Positions 44,534 to 54,086 of a DNA stretch of 64,000 bases are shown piece by piece; positions within the stretch are counted from its first letter, which is position 1; every line of letters starts with the position of its first letter. The notes beneath the pieces are model-generated. The model did not search any database. It was not told the origin of the DNA and saw nothing but the letters and a program-made list of their open reading frames with translations. Origin of the DNA: Lumbricus terrestris (taxonomy: Eukaryota > Annelida > Clitellata > Crassiclitellata > Lumbricidae); NCBI GenBank assembly GCA_949752735.1, contig OX457036.1, positions 1,034,016-1,098,015 on the forward strand. Direction: 5' to 3'. Position numbers and translations under genes: made by a program.

Positions 44534-44911
44534 TTGGGACCAGGCAGAGCAGCCAGACACGCAGGCCTCAACGAGCCTATCTATCGAAGTCTGGTTCGCG
44601 CTGGCTTCCCAGCAGTGAATAAGCCACAGGGGCTTAGCAGAGCGGATGGTAAGAGACCTGACGGTCTAACTCTTATTCCATGGCGGATGGGTCGCCCTCT
44701 AATATGGGATGCCACGGTAACTGACACTCTGGCCGCATCCTACCTGCCATCCACATCGGCAACAGCAGCCGGCGCAGCCGAATTAGCAGCAGGCAAAAAA
44801 TACGCTAAATACAACACGCTTGCACAAAGCCACAAACCTACCACTTTGTCTCGTTGGCAATTGAGAGTCTTGGCCCAATTATCAGCAGTGGCCTATGTTT
44901 CATCACAGTAA
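44534..44911 (+). pseudogene. C-terminal fragment of a LINE-type polyprotein
   Basis: The open frame contains NEPIYRSLVRAGFPAVNKPQ, DGKRPDGLTLIPWRMGRPL and IWDATVTDTLA, a C-terminal domain I know from many invertebrate non-LTR retrotransposon ORFs (pattern 'H..L.r.L..aG.Ps..EP.GL…DGKRPDG.T..PW..Gr.L.WD'). Residues before 44560 are not part of it. No reverse transcriptase precedes it, so it is a 5'-truncated copy. (TAA)n runs lie on both sides. Confidence 0.65.
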
Positions 44912-46190
44912 CAGTTGAGTAACTGTTGTCTAGCTCGTAAAACCGGTGACACTTAGTCTAGGGAAACCAGTTATCTTTTCCAGAGCATTGCCATTTTAAT
45001 TCAACGTTTCAACGTCATTGCCTTCCAAGGTACCTTTGCTTCGCCTGATCTTGACGAGTTCTAGCCGCTCCATAATGCAATTTTTTACGTCTCCGGAAAT
45101 TTTTTGATATCCTGAGGGATCTGAGATACCTCGTGTAAATAATAATAATAATAATAATAATAATTTTCATTAATTGAAACAACCCGGTTGACTGACCTTA
45201 ACCGGTTACACTGCACATTGCACAATGATATACATTTGAAACAATGCACAAGAACTTTGATCACAGAATACACAAATCTTACCCTTACCAACAGAACAAA
45301 CAGCCTGCAATAAATTATAGGCCTACAGCCCTACATAGGCCCACACATTTTAGATGGATCCCCGATCCGCCAACAGAAAGAGTGACTGACAAACGACAAT
45401 CCATTAATTGTGACAGAGGGATAAACAAAGAAATCGAGTCTGCACTTCATTTCTGCTTCTGCTTTTGTTCATCCCATCTCTCTGTTTTGTTCAGTGTTTC
45501 TTTCTGTTTATAGGTGGAACAGTATTGAAGAATTGGAGTTTCATTCGATTTCGAGATGAGCAGAACATAGGGAAAGAGGACATCTTGTTTTTTAGATGTA
45601 GGCCCTATCACATTGAAGAATTATAGTGGAAGTAGCCTATAGAGGGTTTGGACACGTTAGAAAGAGTGTAGAAAACTGATTTCCCTAATGTATACGACGT
45701 AGATGTGTGGGAGACCATTAAAATGTTAGGTTGATGTACTTGCATGTCATATTGCATCAGCCGAAATAAGTCTATACAGAGATAATGAAGTTGTTCCATC
45801 AACTCTGAGGTATAGTGTCTGCTGATGGCGTTTCTCGTCACCTGGCTAATGAGCATAAAACGAGCTGTGCTCCTAAGGCCGCCACTGCCACTGACTCCAC
45901 GAGACTACGTTGTTGCGGCCATGCAGGTGAGGTTACCCGGTGGCGAGTAGAGGGCTTGTGAGAGACACGGCGCGGATTGATCGAATGTGTGCGACTTAGT
46001 GAATAGGTTAAATGGTCAAGGCCATTCAGCGAATGACGATTTGGACATAAAAAACTTGAAATAGGTGTGCATACAATGACAATTAATCGAACAGAGATAT
46101 ATATATAAAGATATATTACAATATATTATATATTTATATACATATTTATATATAATTATATATACGAATTGCGTCGTCTCGTCGTCTCCG
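44912..46190. other. No gene recognised
   Basis: Holds an AAT run (45137-45165), a TATA-rich patch (46095-46165) and otherwise unique sequence. Upstream exons of the RhoGEF could lie here but none can be supported. Confidence 0.35.
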
Positions 46191-46194
46191 ATGC

Positions 46195-46990
46195 AAACCA
46201 ATTTTCCCATCCTACTCCTTTTCCTCTTCCCTCTTCTACTCCACAACCTCATCTTCCTATTCTTCTGCCTCTCTTCCTCTTCGTTTAACTCCTCCTCTTA
46301 ATATTCCTGTTCCTCCTCCTCCTTCTCCAGTCCCTCCTCCACTCCTCTTCGCGGTTTCCATCCTCCCCTTCCTTCTACTCCTCCTTTTTCTCCGTATATT
46401 CTTACAACTTCTCCTCCTCCCTCTCCTCTTCCTTTCACGTCTCCTCCACTTTATCCTCCCCTCGGCTTCGTTCCACTTCTCCTCATACTCCTTTTCCTTC
46501 ATTTCCTTCATTTCCTCTTCCTCCTGCTCCTATTTGTCCTACTACTCCTTCTGTGCATTCTCTTCTCTTCTCTTTCCGCTCGTCTTCATACTACTACGCC
46601 CCTCTCCTTATCCTCTTCCTTTTACTCCTCCTCCTCTTCCTCTTCCTCCTTTCTCTCCTCCTCCTCCTCCCTCTCCTCTTCTTTCCACGCCTCCTCCTTT
46701 TTATCCTCCCTTCGGCTTCGTTTCACTGCTCCTCCTCCTCCTCCTTCTCATCCTCCTTCTCACCCACCTCCTTCTCCTCCTCCTTCTCTTCTTCCTCCTC
46801 ATCCTCCTCCCTCCTGCTCCTATTCGTCCTACTACTCCTTCTCTGCAATCTCTCCCCTTCTCTTTCCACTCGTCTTCATACTGCTACGCCCCTCTCCTCT
46901 CCTCTTCCTTTTACTCCTCCTCTTCTTCCTCTTCATCCTCTCCTTCCTCCTCCTCCTCCTCCTCCTCCTCCTCCTCCTCCTCCTCCTCCA
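46195..46990. repeat. CTC/CTT pyrimidine-rich tract
   Basis: About 800 bases of TCCTCCTCC/CTTCTCCT. Long Ser/Leu/Pro frames (up to 240 codons) are artefacts of it. Confidence 0.93.
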
Positions 46991-47251
46991 CTAACACGCA
47001 TTCTCTAAAATCCAATCTCACTCGTCAGTCAAAAGACAGCGACGATCAACCGATGTTTTATTTGTATCTTGGCCCCGAAAAAAATCCGGATATTAAAAAA
47101 ACCTTCTGCGAGATAGAACTCGTCAAGATTCAGCGGAGCAGCAAAGATGCGTTGGAAAACAACACAGCTTCACAGCCTCCTTGGGTAATGATGGCAATAT
47201 TATTATGTGCTGAAAGGTATAGCGGGGGCTGCTCTAGTGTCACCGGTCATA

Positions 47252-47253
<2 letters not shown>

Positions 47254-47346
<93 letters not shown>

Positions 47347-47349
47347 AGA

Positions 47350-47430
<81 letters not shown>

Positions 47431-47448
47431 AAGAGAGAGAAAGAGATA
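47254..47448. repeat. GA dinucleotide repeat
   Basis: AGAGAGAG tract of nearly 200 bases with a few AA and CA breaks. Confidence 0.97.
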
Positions 47449-47518
47449 TAATTATATTCTATAGGCTACATGTGATGAGTGGTATGACCGAGCTATAATA
47501 GTAGTGTGTTAAGTAAGA

Positions 47519-47785
47519 GTTCTATATCAAAAGGCGGTAAGAGTTCTATATCAGCAATTAAAAAGTCATTAAAAAGCCATTAGTCACGCCCATTAGTCAC
47601 GCCCCTTGATATAGAAAAGCTCATTAATATTCATGACAAATAGTCACGTGACTAATTGGTTCTATATCAAAAGGTAGGTTTGATTCTATATCAGCAATTA
47701 ATAAGTCATTAAAAAAGCCATTAGTGACGTCCCCTGAGATAGAAAACCCTATTAATATTCATGACAAATAGTCACGTGACTAATT
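47519..47785. repeat. Two tandem units of about 140 bp next to the virus-like element
   Basis: Units start GTTCTATATCAAAAGG at 47519 and 47659 and end with CACGTGACTAATT. Each has inverted TATATC/GATATAG pairs and an ATTAATATTCATGACAAATA block. They are outside the inverted repeat I can detect. Confidence 0.8.
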
Positions 47786-47887
47786 AATATTCATGAATGC
47801 AGTGATGTCATATTCGAGAACTTTCTGGACCATTTAGTGCATACTTAGATGAGTAAGCGGTCGTTAATGATGTGACCTCGACTAATT

Positions 47888-47980
47888 GCTTTTCCACCTA
47901 GAAAATCCCTCTTTTTTCTTTCTCAATTTTATCTTTTAATGCGTACAAGTAGGAAGTTTGTTACAGCGTTGGCGTCATCT
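47888..47980. repeat. Left terminal inverted repeat of the virus-like element
   Basis: TTTTCCACCTAGAAAA, then TCAATTTTATCTTTTAATG and GTAGGAAGTTTG, matching the right end in reverse. The best block (47918-47963) agrees at about 9 of 10 positions. Confidence 0.7.
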
Positions 47981-48087
47981 ATTGTGTGTGCATTATTAAA
48001 TGATAATAGCAGGACTTTGTTATGTTTTCATTCAATAGCATGTATAGAAATAACTACAACACTTTTAAAGTTCAAGTAACTTTATTC

Positions 48088-48534
48088 TTATACTTTGGAA
48101 ACGAAATTATAAACCAAATAATCGTTCAATCCAGTATCAAAAGTTAACATGTTCGCTACAGCATTAATATTTCTACCTCTAGCTCTATGCAACGAATACA
48201 AAATACAGTAATGTCCACAAAATTTGCTAACTAAGCTTTGCAATTGCCGATCAGTAAAAATCCACCGTGCACAATGTCTATGTAAAAATGTTCTGAACGG
48301 AGCTTCGGGTGGCGCACCCAGCGAGTCAAAGTATTCCCCATAAGTAGAATTCTCTATGTAAATAACGATCCAATGTTTGCCTGGATTGCCGTACGTATCT
48401 GTATTACACACGAGAATGGATGGCCGATTTCTGTTTATCGTTGAAGGTAAGCGATCGCATGGAAACACGCCCAGAAACATGGGACTACACTTTGCATCTG
48501 CACGTAGTATCGAATATATCGTGTCACTGTCCAT
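48088..48534 (-). CDS. Adenain-type cysteine protease (virion maturation protease)
   Basis: 148 residues, near the size of Polinton and adenovirus proteases. The catalytic set is visible: His54 in GKHWIVIY, Asp70 in EYFDSLG, a Gln in the DRQLQS stretch (97 or 99) for the oxyanion hole, and Cys106 in FCGHYC. The start at 48534 lies one base after the capsid gene's stop codon, so the two genes are consecutive. By analogy with adenovirus and Polintons it would cleave capsid and core proteins during assembly. It is the last gene of the row, next to the left inverted repeat. Confidence 0.88.
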   Translation of the reverse strand: MDSDTIYSILRADAKCSPMFLGVFPCDRLPSTINRNRPSILVCNTDTYGNPGKHWIVIYIENSTYGEYFDSLGAPPEAPFRTFLHRHCARWIFTDRQLQSLVSKFCGHYCILYSLHRARGRNINAVANMLTFDTGLNDYLVYNFVSKV

Positions 48535-48535
48535 T

Positions 48536-49858
48536 TCAGTTGGTATAGTCGAAAATCACGTTTCTGGAGCGGTCGATTTCCAGAATATTTTCAAATTCTG
48601 CGAATGCGATGACGTTTATGGTTCTAGCCAAAGCCTGCCCGAACTTCATATCAACACGAATATTTCCCGGTTTGATGAGGTTAAAGTGACCGCCTTCTGC
48701 GAGGTCTGGAGTTAAGTCGAATGCGTAAAGAGCGTATCCACCGGCAAAGTCCTCTCTCGCTATTTGATTTCCTTCGTCGCGCATCCACTTACCGGTACCA
48801 GTAAACAGCGAAGCGTAAGCATTCACAAACTGATTGTTTGCGAAATTCGTTTCCAAAGGTTTGATCGTTTGCTGTTGACCGTCCAAGTACACTTTTAGTT
48901 GGGTCAGATTCATATGTTTGAAGTTGAATGGATTCTTCGTATAGACTCCGTTAAACGCGTCGTTGTCAACGCAACCGATAACGATACGGGTAGGAATCTG
49001 ACCGGAGAAGAGACTCTCCTGCGACGCATCCAAGTTTCCAGCCGGAACCGTGAAAGTCTTGCAAATGGCTCTTCGAATGGGAAACTTCAAATTACCAACC
49101 TCAAGTGCTTTAGCGTGTGCTAAAAACACCGACGGACTTAGTTTTACCTTTCTAACGTACAACTTGCATTCCAAGATTTTTACTTTATATGCTGCACCCG
49201 CTGTCGCTGACATCAAGCAGAATGGATCCTTGTTTCTTACGAGGCGGATTTTTGTATTAATATCGTTGGGGAGAAACCGTTCTTGGAAGAAGAGATCGCT
49301 GTGAATGCCGCCTATCATATCAACGACGCGCCCTTCGTCGGTCAATGCACTGCGTTTCTTAAAACCGACATTCGCTATATTGTCGTCGTGCGGATTGGCG
49401 TCTTCCAAGTGGGTGGCTGTATCCTTGTAAAAGAGAGCAGAGGTAAGTTGCGAAGCTTTGGCTGAATCACCGTAACTAAGGATGGTCTCCATATAGCTAC
49501 GATACGCATACGTGTTGTTCCAAGAAGTAACGAGCGTGTCATTTAAAGTGATGTCGACTTCCGAAAACAGGCTGTGTAGGAATAGGTTGATAGGACCAAC
49601 ATGATCGCCAGCATCCGTCGGATCGTTATTCGCTCTTATTATAGATGCTCTGACGTATAGCTGAGTATTCGACAAGTCCAAATAATCTTGACCGGCCCCT
49701 GTAATGCTAAATTCGATCGGCGTACCTTGCGAAATGGTGGCTATTGGATTATACTCTACGTACGACCCAGTTTCAATACTGGTCTGCGTGGGAGGCACGG
49801 TAAACAGATCCAATTCGCTCTTTGTACATTCGCAAGATTGTGGATGAACGAACGCCAT
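48536..49858 (-). CDS. Putative major capsid protein (F54H12.2-like, double jelly-roll type)
   Basis: 440 residues beginning MAFVHPQSCECTKSELDLF and VPPTQTSIE. This N-terminus is characteristic of the widespread invertebrate proteins named F54H12.2-like, which sit in Polinton-type elements beside the protease and ATPase. I take it as the capsid subunit from that context and from the beta-rich composition; the fold was not tested. The frame is fully open. The preceding pX-like gene ends only three bases upstream of the start at 49858. Being smaller than classical Polinton capsid proteins (about 600 residues), it may be a distinct subgroup. Confidence 0.75.
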   Translation of the reverse strand: MAFVHPQSCECTKSELDLFTVPPTQTSIETGSYVEYNPIATISQGTPIEFSITGAGQDYLDLSNTQLYVRASIIRANNDPTDAGDHVGPINLFLHSLFSEVDITLNDTLVTSWNNTYAYRSYMETILSYGDSAKASQLTSALFYKDTATHLEDANPHDDNIANVGFKKRSALTDEGRVVDMIGGIHSDLFFQERFLPNDINTKIRLVRNKDPFCLMSATAGAAYKVKILECKLYVRKVKLSPSVFLAHAKALEVGNLKFPIRRAICKTFTVPAGNLDASQESLFSGQIPTRIVIGCVDNDAFNGVYTKNPFNFKHMNLTQLKVYLDGQQQTIKPLETNFANNQFVNAYASLFTGTGKWMRDEGNQIAREDFAGGYALYAFDLTPDLAEGGHFNLIKPGNIRVDMKFGQALARTINVIAFAEFENILEIDRSRNVIFDYTN

Positions 49859-49861
49859 TTT

Positions 49862-50266
49862 TCAAACTTTGCCGAAAATATCTTCCTTGGTTCTCTTGTT
49901 AATTCTTTTCAACGATCTTTTACGTCTCTTCCTGCCGCCGCCGCTTTGCACATTGTCATTTTTGGGAGATGTAAACGCTTTTATACCTTCTGGAACGCGC
50001 CGTTTGGCCGAGTCTATCAACTGACCGCCGTCCGCGACGTCGTTGGCAATCTGCAGACCGGTTCTCAAAACCTGTTTGCCAATTGCCTTAGCGCCAGTCT
50101 GAATAAGCGGCCAGGCACTTCTAAACAGACCGCCAAGAAAGCTGCCCACGCCATGCCCACGTTGCATGCGCGCACCTTGAAAAACTGGCATGCCATTGCC
50201 ACTCTGTTGTACATAGTAGTCCTCGTATGCCAAACGACTTGCATCGCAGCAAAATTGTTTTTTCAT
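49862..50266 (-). CDS. pX/pVI-like basic core protein
   Basis: 134 residues. The middle contains MQRGHGVGSFLGGLFRSAWP, a Gly-rich amphipathic motif shared by small core or membrane-active proteins of adenovirus-like elements, and an N-terminal GNGMPVFQG that resembles a protease-cleaved leader. The C-terminus is strongly basic (GGGRKRRKRSLKRINKRTK), suited to DNA binding. Its start codon overlaps the stop codon of the upstream penton-like gene (ATG/TAA overlap at 50263-50266), so the two are probably translated from one message or by reinitiation. Confidence 0.72.
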   Translation of the reverse strand: MKKQFCCDASRLAYEDYYVQQSGNGMPVFQGARMQRGHGVGSFLGGLFRSAWPLIQTGAKAIGKQVLRTGLQIANDVADGGQLIDSAKRRVPEGIKAFTSPKNDNVQSGGGRKRRKRSLKRINKRTKEDIFGKV

Positions 50267-51087
50267 TGCAGAAGATAAGGTATCTTACGATGTCTAAAGT
50301 GTAGTGTCACAATTGCCTTCCCGTATTCGAATGGGATAGGACTTCCAGTTTCGCCCCTTATATCCACCTCGATGGAGTCGAAAGTCTTCTGTTGCAACGG
50401 AATGTAAACGGGCTTTTCGTAAGTCGTACGAACGCTATCGCCACTTTTCTCAGACACGTTTACAATTCTGAGCAATGGCGCCTTCGTATCTCCCACAGGG
50501 ACTTGTTCCAACACATTGCAATATACGTACAGAGAGCAAAACCCACGATTTACATCGCAAGCGTTGTCGCCCACGAAATCAACAATGTAGTCATCCTCAT
50601 CATCGTAATTGAGAATTGGATTTTGACGTGCATCAACGCCCAGCATTGAACATATGGTTGGTGAAAACTGAATATTTGCACCTTTGTTTATATCTCCCTT
50701 GAGTCGCTTCGATATAGGATCGTATTTGAATTTTGGGAATGTAGTCAATTCCATTTCATCCACAACAAGACTTATAAATTTGTTTATGGAATCGATAAGA
50801 TCTTGGGGTGTTTCATAGTATCCGGTTGGCAGTCGTGTAGTTCTATGCAGCGATCCTGGTAGTATGTCACCCGTTTCAGAAAACTTGACATGCATATACG
50901 AGATTCTACCTTCATTTCTTTCTAAATTGCTCCAACTATGAGGGTACTGTAATTCAACTAGCCCGACTTCCCAGTCACCGGTTAGAGATATTGGATTTTC
51001 CAATCTCGTGGTAAAATGTGTTATGGTATTGTTTGGATAAAACAGCATGGAACTATTGCTGGGGAGCGTAAGGTAAAATTGAGCCAT
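50263..51087 (-). CDS. Penton-like / minor virion protein, intact paralogue
   Basis: 274 residues starting MAQFYLTLPSNSSMLFYPNN, with a following GDWEVGLVELQYPHSW. This N-terminal pattern is common in invertebrate Polinton-type elements; the protein is beta-rich and of minor-capsid size, but its exact role is not established. The C-terminus has QQKTFDSIEVDIRG and PFEYGKAIVTLHFRH. A second, diverged and broken copy lies immediately upstream (51091-51984); the intergenic distance is three bases. Confidence 0.65.
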   Translation of the reverse strand: MAQFYLTLPSNSSMLFYPNNTITHFTTRLENPISLTGDWEVGLVELQYPHSWSNLERNEGRISYMHVKFSETGDILPGSLHRTTRLPTGYYETPQDLIDSINKFISLVVDEMELTTFPKFKYDPISKRLKGDINKGANIQFSPTICSMLGVDARQNPILNYDDEDDYIVDFVGDNACDVNRGFCSLYVYCNVLEQVPVGDTKAPLLRIVNVSEKSGDSVRTTYEKPVYIPLQQKTFDSIEVDIRGETGSPIPFEYGKAIVTLHFRHRKIPYLLQ

Positions 51088-51090
51088 ATT

Positions 51091-51984
51091 TTATTGAATG
51101 AGATGCGGTTTCTTGCACTGTCTGAAATGAAGTAATACGAACGACTTCCCATACTCGAATGGTATTGCATTCCCAGTGTCGCCCCTAATATCTATTTCTA
51201 TTGAATCGAAGCTTTTCTGCTGAAGGGGTACTTAGACTGCATTCTCGTACATGATATGCACATTGTCGCCATTTTTGCCTTCAATGTGAACTATTCGAAG
51301 TAATGGGGCTGTCGTATCGCCAACAGGTACATGTGACAGAATGTTGCAATAAACGTGTATGCTTGAGAATGCTGGATTTATATCTCCAATATACTCAGAT
51401 TCCCATTCCACATCGGGTACCTCATCCCATACTTTATTAAACTCTTCGTAATGCTCTTTATAATATTCTTCATTCTCTTCAGCGTCATATTTACCAAAAT
51501 TGAGGTTATAAATAGGATTCTGTCTTTCGTCTATGCCCAAAATAAAGCATAATGCTGTGGAGAATCTTACTCCCGCTCCTAGATTTATTTCACCTTTGAG
51601 TGTTTTCGTTATTGTGTCATATTTAAAATGTGAATATTTATCAAGTTTATGTTCGACCGCAAACTCCTGTATATTCGTATTTACAGCATATACAATATCA
51701 TGCATATTTTCGTAATACCCAGTAGGTAATTGTATTGTCTTTTGATCGCCTGGCCAATGCAAACCGTCAGAATACTTTTTCGATTCTTGCCAATAAATAA
51801 ATTCACAATCGTCGGATGTTATATTGTTCCACGTGTGCGGATAATGCATTTCAATCAAGCCAACTTCCCAATCGCCCGATAACGAAATGCCGTTTTCCAA
51901 TTTTGTTGTAAAGTGTGCCACAGTATTGCTTGGATAATACTTCATGGAGCTGTTGCTTGGTAGCGCTAGATAAAAGTGAGCCAT
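51091..51984 (-). pseudogene. Penton-like protein, second paralogue broken by one nonsense codon
   Basis: The frame opens with MAHFYLALPSNSSMKYYPSN and runs 250 codons to a TAA at 51234-51232. After the stop, the same frame continues to match the C-terminus of the intact copy (QQKSFDSIEIDIRGD, PFEYGKSF) down to a second stop at 51091. Over shared parts the two paralogues look roughly half identical, and this copy has an acidic insertion (YDAEENEEYYKEHYEEF). One base change therefore cost it its last 47 residues; truncated function or read-through cannot be excluded. Confidence 0.8.
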
Positions 51985-52023
51985 ACTCGCATGTAGACTA
52001 TTACAGAATGCGCATTGTCAGTG

Positions 52024-53073
52024 CTAGACATCGAATATATCCTGAGTCCAAGAGTTAAATTTGTCGTCGTAACCTTTCCACTTGACATAATATTCGGTCT
52101 TTCCACGGCGCTTACGCGTTTTTAAGACCTTTTCGATACCGTACACGTCATCATCTTTCAAAATTCTTTGCAATTCGACTTCGTAGAATTTACCCTTTAG
52201 CGTCTCGTCTTTTAAATCGGCTAATTCGTAAGTTACTGGATCGGAAGGTATGCGAGCTATGATCTTAAAAATCTCTTCGGACCAAGAGGGAAGGTAGCCC
52301 TTTTTGAATGCGATTCTAGCCTTTGCAATTCTCACTTTATCACCTACTGCATATTTCCACTTTGCTGGACTTTTCTTTTGACCGTACAAACGGCTTCTAA
52401 TACTATTTTCGTCTTCCTTTGTCACTTGACTAGGTATCATACCTATACTTCTATGATATGTATTGTTGTACGAATTCATAAGATCTTGCAAAACATCAAC
52501 ATATCGATACGTATTCTTATACGTAAAGTACTTCCACATTTTCGTCTTAAGCGTGCGATTGAATCTTTCTACTACAGAGGCCTTTATATCGCTATTTTCA
52601 GATGTGTAAAAGCGAATGGAGTTCTTGCGCAGCATGGATTGAAAACTTCTATTAAGGAACTCTGTTCCCTTGTCGGTCTGTAAATGAGCGGGCTGTCTAT
52701 CTACCAAAATGGACGAAAAGGCTGCAGTCAAATCTGATCCCGACTTTGACTTGAGCGGAACTGCCCAAGCATATTTAGAAAAGACGTCTATACACGTTAA
52801 AATATATTTATTTTTATCATTATGTTTCGACAATGCAGAAAGATCGGCCAAGTCAGCTTGCCATAGATCGTCAATTCCTACTGTAAAAGTCTGTCTACGC
52901 CTAAAGTTCAACCTGACAGGTTTATGCAACGTGTAAGCGTCCTGTTTCGAAAGCCAATGTTTAACATCCTTAGTTTTAAATTTATCGTCAATATGTCTTT
53001 GAAATGAAGAAACGCCGCCGAAGCTAGCCGGCTGTTTAGGATCGAAGTAAGACTCCATCAGTAGGGTAACCAA
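52024..53073 (-). CDS. Retroviral-type integrase with C-terminal chromodomain
   Basis: 349 residues. The N-terminal part SYFDPKQPASFGGVSSFQRH and SKQDAYTLHKPV is typical of Polinton integrases. The catalytic triad is Asp74 (WQADL), Asp134 (LQTDKGTEF) and Glu169 (VVERFNRTLK), with 34 residues between the last two. The C-terminal 40 residues (YGIEKVLKTRKRRGKTEYYV then KWKGYDDKFNSW) form a chromodomain, which in other elements directs integration to modified histones. It joins element ends to host DNA. The stop is followed by about 40 bases before the broken penton-like gene; the start overlaps the upstream gene by 16 bases. A longer start is not available. Confidence 0.93.
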   Translation of the reverse strand: MVTLLMESYFDPKQPASFGGVSSFQRHIDDKFKTKDVKHWLSKQDAYTLHKPVRLNFRRRQTFTVGIDDLWQADLADLSALSKHNDKNKYILTCIDVFSKYAWAVPLKSKSGSDLTAAFSSILVDRQPAHLQTDKGTEFLNRSFQSMLRKNSIRFYTSENSDIKASVVERFNRTLKTKMWKYFTYKNTYRYVDVLQDLMNSYNNTYHRSIGMIPSQVTKEDENSIRSRLYGQKKSPAKWKYAVGDKVRIAKARIAFKKGYLPSWSEEIFKIIARIPSDPVTYELADLKDETLKGKFYEVELQRILKDDDVYGIEKVLKTRKRRGKTEYYVKWKGYDDKFNSWTQDIFDV

Positions 53074-53714
53074 CTCGCATTCAGATGATGTTGTTGATGT
53101 TGTTCTCCGTGTATACTTTTCGATGCAAATGACTGACTTTCATCGATCGAACCGTTAATATATTTCCAACGATCTTGATTGCCGATCAACTCACGAGGAA
53201 TATTGGAATCTTTCAACGCGTCGGCCAGTTGCATCCATCCGGTAGGCGGTGAAGCTGTTGTACGTTTTCTCAGCAGGTCGTTTACCAAGTCCACCACGTG
53301 CGTCTTCGGAACCGTCGCGTTCTTCAGCACAAGTTCGCCTTTAGTAGACCACGAAACGTCCGGGTTGCTCTTCATGTGAGTCAAAAGTCTAGCAGCCTGC
53401 GTTTTCCATTTCTTTGGCACAGTTTCCAAGACTTGAGCTTCTATACTATTGGTTTTGACCGGCTGCGCCTTCTCAGCATCTGTCACTTCATCTTCTTTCT
53501 TTTCGAATTTGGTAAGTACAGTAGGTTTATCAATGTTCAAATAGCGACTCAGACTGTTGGAATAGAGTTTGGCTTTATCGTCATCGGCAATATCGCGATG
53601 CAGAATGTCGTACATCTGCGTATCCAATTTGGACAAAGTCTTGTCCAACATGGTTTCCTTCCATTTTTCAATCTGTCTGGGTTCAACCAAGACCATCTTC
53701 TTCGTATGTTCCAT
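53058..53714 (-). CDS. Conserved Polinton-type protein of unknown function
   Basis: 218 residues. The N-terminus KKMVLVEPRQIEKWKETMLD and the block DTQMYDILHRD are, from memory, shared by proteins next to the integrase in related invertebrate elements. The central part (EAQVLETVPKKWKTQAARLL) is helical; the C-terminus is rich in Ser, His and Gln. No catalytic motif is visible. It overlaps the integrase start by 16 bases, suggesting coupled expression. Confidence 0.65.
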   Translation of the reverse strand: MEHTKKMVLVEPRQIEKWKETMLDKTLSKLDTQMYDILHRDIADDDKAKLYSNSLSRYLNIDKPTVLTKFEKKEDEVTDAEKAQPVKTNSIEAQVLETVPKKWKTQAARLLTHMKSNPDVSWSTKGELVLKNATVPKTHVVDLVNDLLRKRTTASPPTGWMQLADALKDSNIPRELIGNQDRWKYINGSIDESQSFASKSIHGEQHQQHHLNASWLPY

Positions 53715-53715
53715 G

Positions 53716-54045
53716 CTACAGTTTATTACTTAGCAAGGTACCCAGAAAGGAAAGCACAGGGGTAAGTAATGCACCTATGAAACCACCAGTCTGTACTATA
53801 CGTTTCTTAATCTTTACACGAGTTTTCTTGGAAGCCAATTTTCTTAACTTGTGTTTGAAACGACCAAGTCTCTTCTTCTGAGCTTTTTCCAAAGGAACAA
53901 CTCTTTTTAAAACGTTGAGTGCACACTCACAGAGACAGTAAAGTAGAGAGGTGTTGCAATCTTTCAAAATATGTTTCCTCACTTTGGGTGACGACTCTTT
54001 AAGCAATCTCAGTTTCTCAAATTTCTCCTTCAGTGGAGCCGTCAT
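53716..54045 (-). CDS. Small basic protein with hydrophobic C-terminus
   Basis: About 109 residues from the ATG at 54045 (MTAPLKEKFEKLRLLKE). The open frame extends upstream to 54147, but that part overlaps the ATPase gene and looks like its shadow. The protein has CNTSLLYCLCECALNVLKR, many Lys/Arg, and a hydrophobic Gly-rich end (QTGGFIGALLTPVLSFLGTL). Similar small proteins recur in Polinton-type elements; a membrane-active or DNA-condensing virion component is my inference. It ends one base before the next gene starts. Confidence 0.68.
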   Translation of the reverse strand: MTAPLKEKFEKLRLLKESSPKVRKHILKDCNTSLLYCLCECALNVLKRVVPLEKAQKKRLGRFKHKLRKLASKKTRVKIKKRIVQTGGFIGALLTPVLSFLGTLLSNKL

Positions 54046-54086
54046 TTTCAACGAATGAACGTTCGAGCGATTACACGACCTTATAT

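Noticed and set aside
46534..47256. 240-codon Pro/Leu/Ser-rich open frame
   Set aside because: Translation of a CTC-rich tract; the C-terminal non-repetitive 80 codons show no domain or splice sites.
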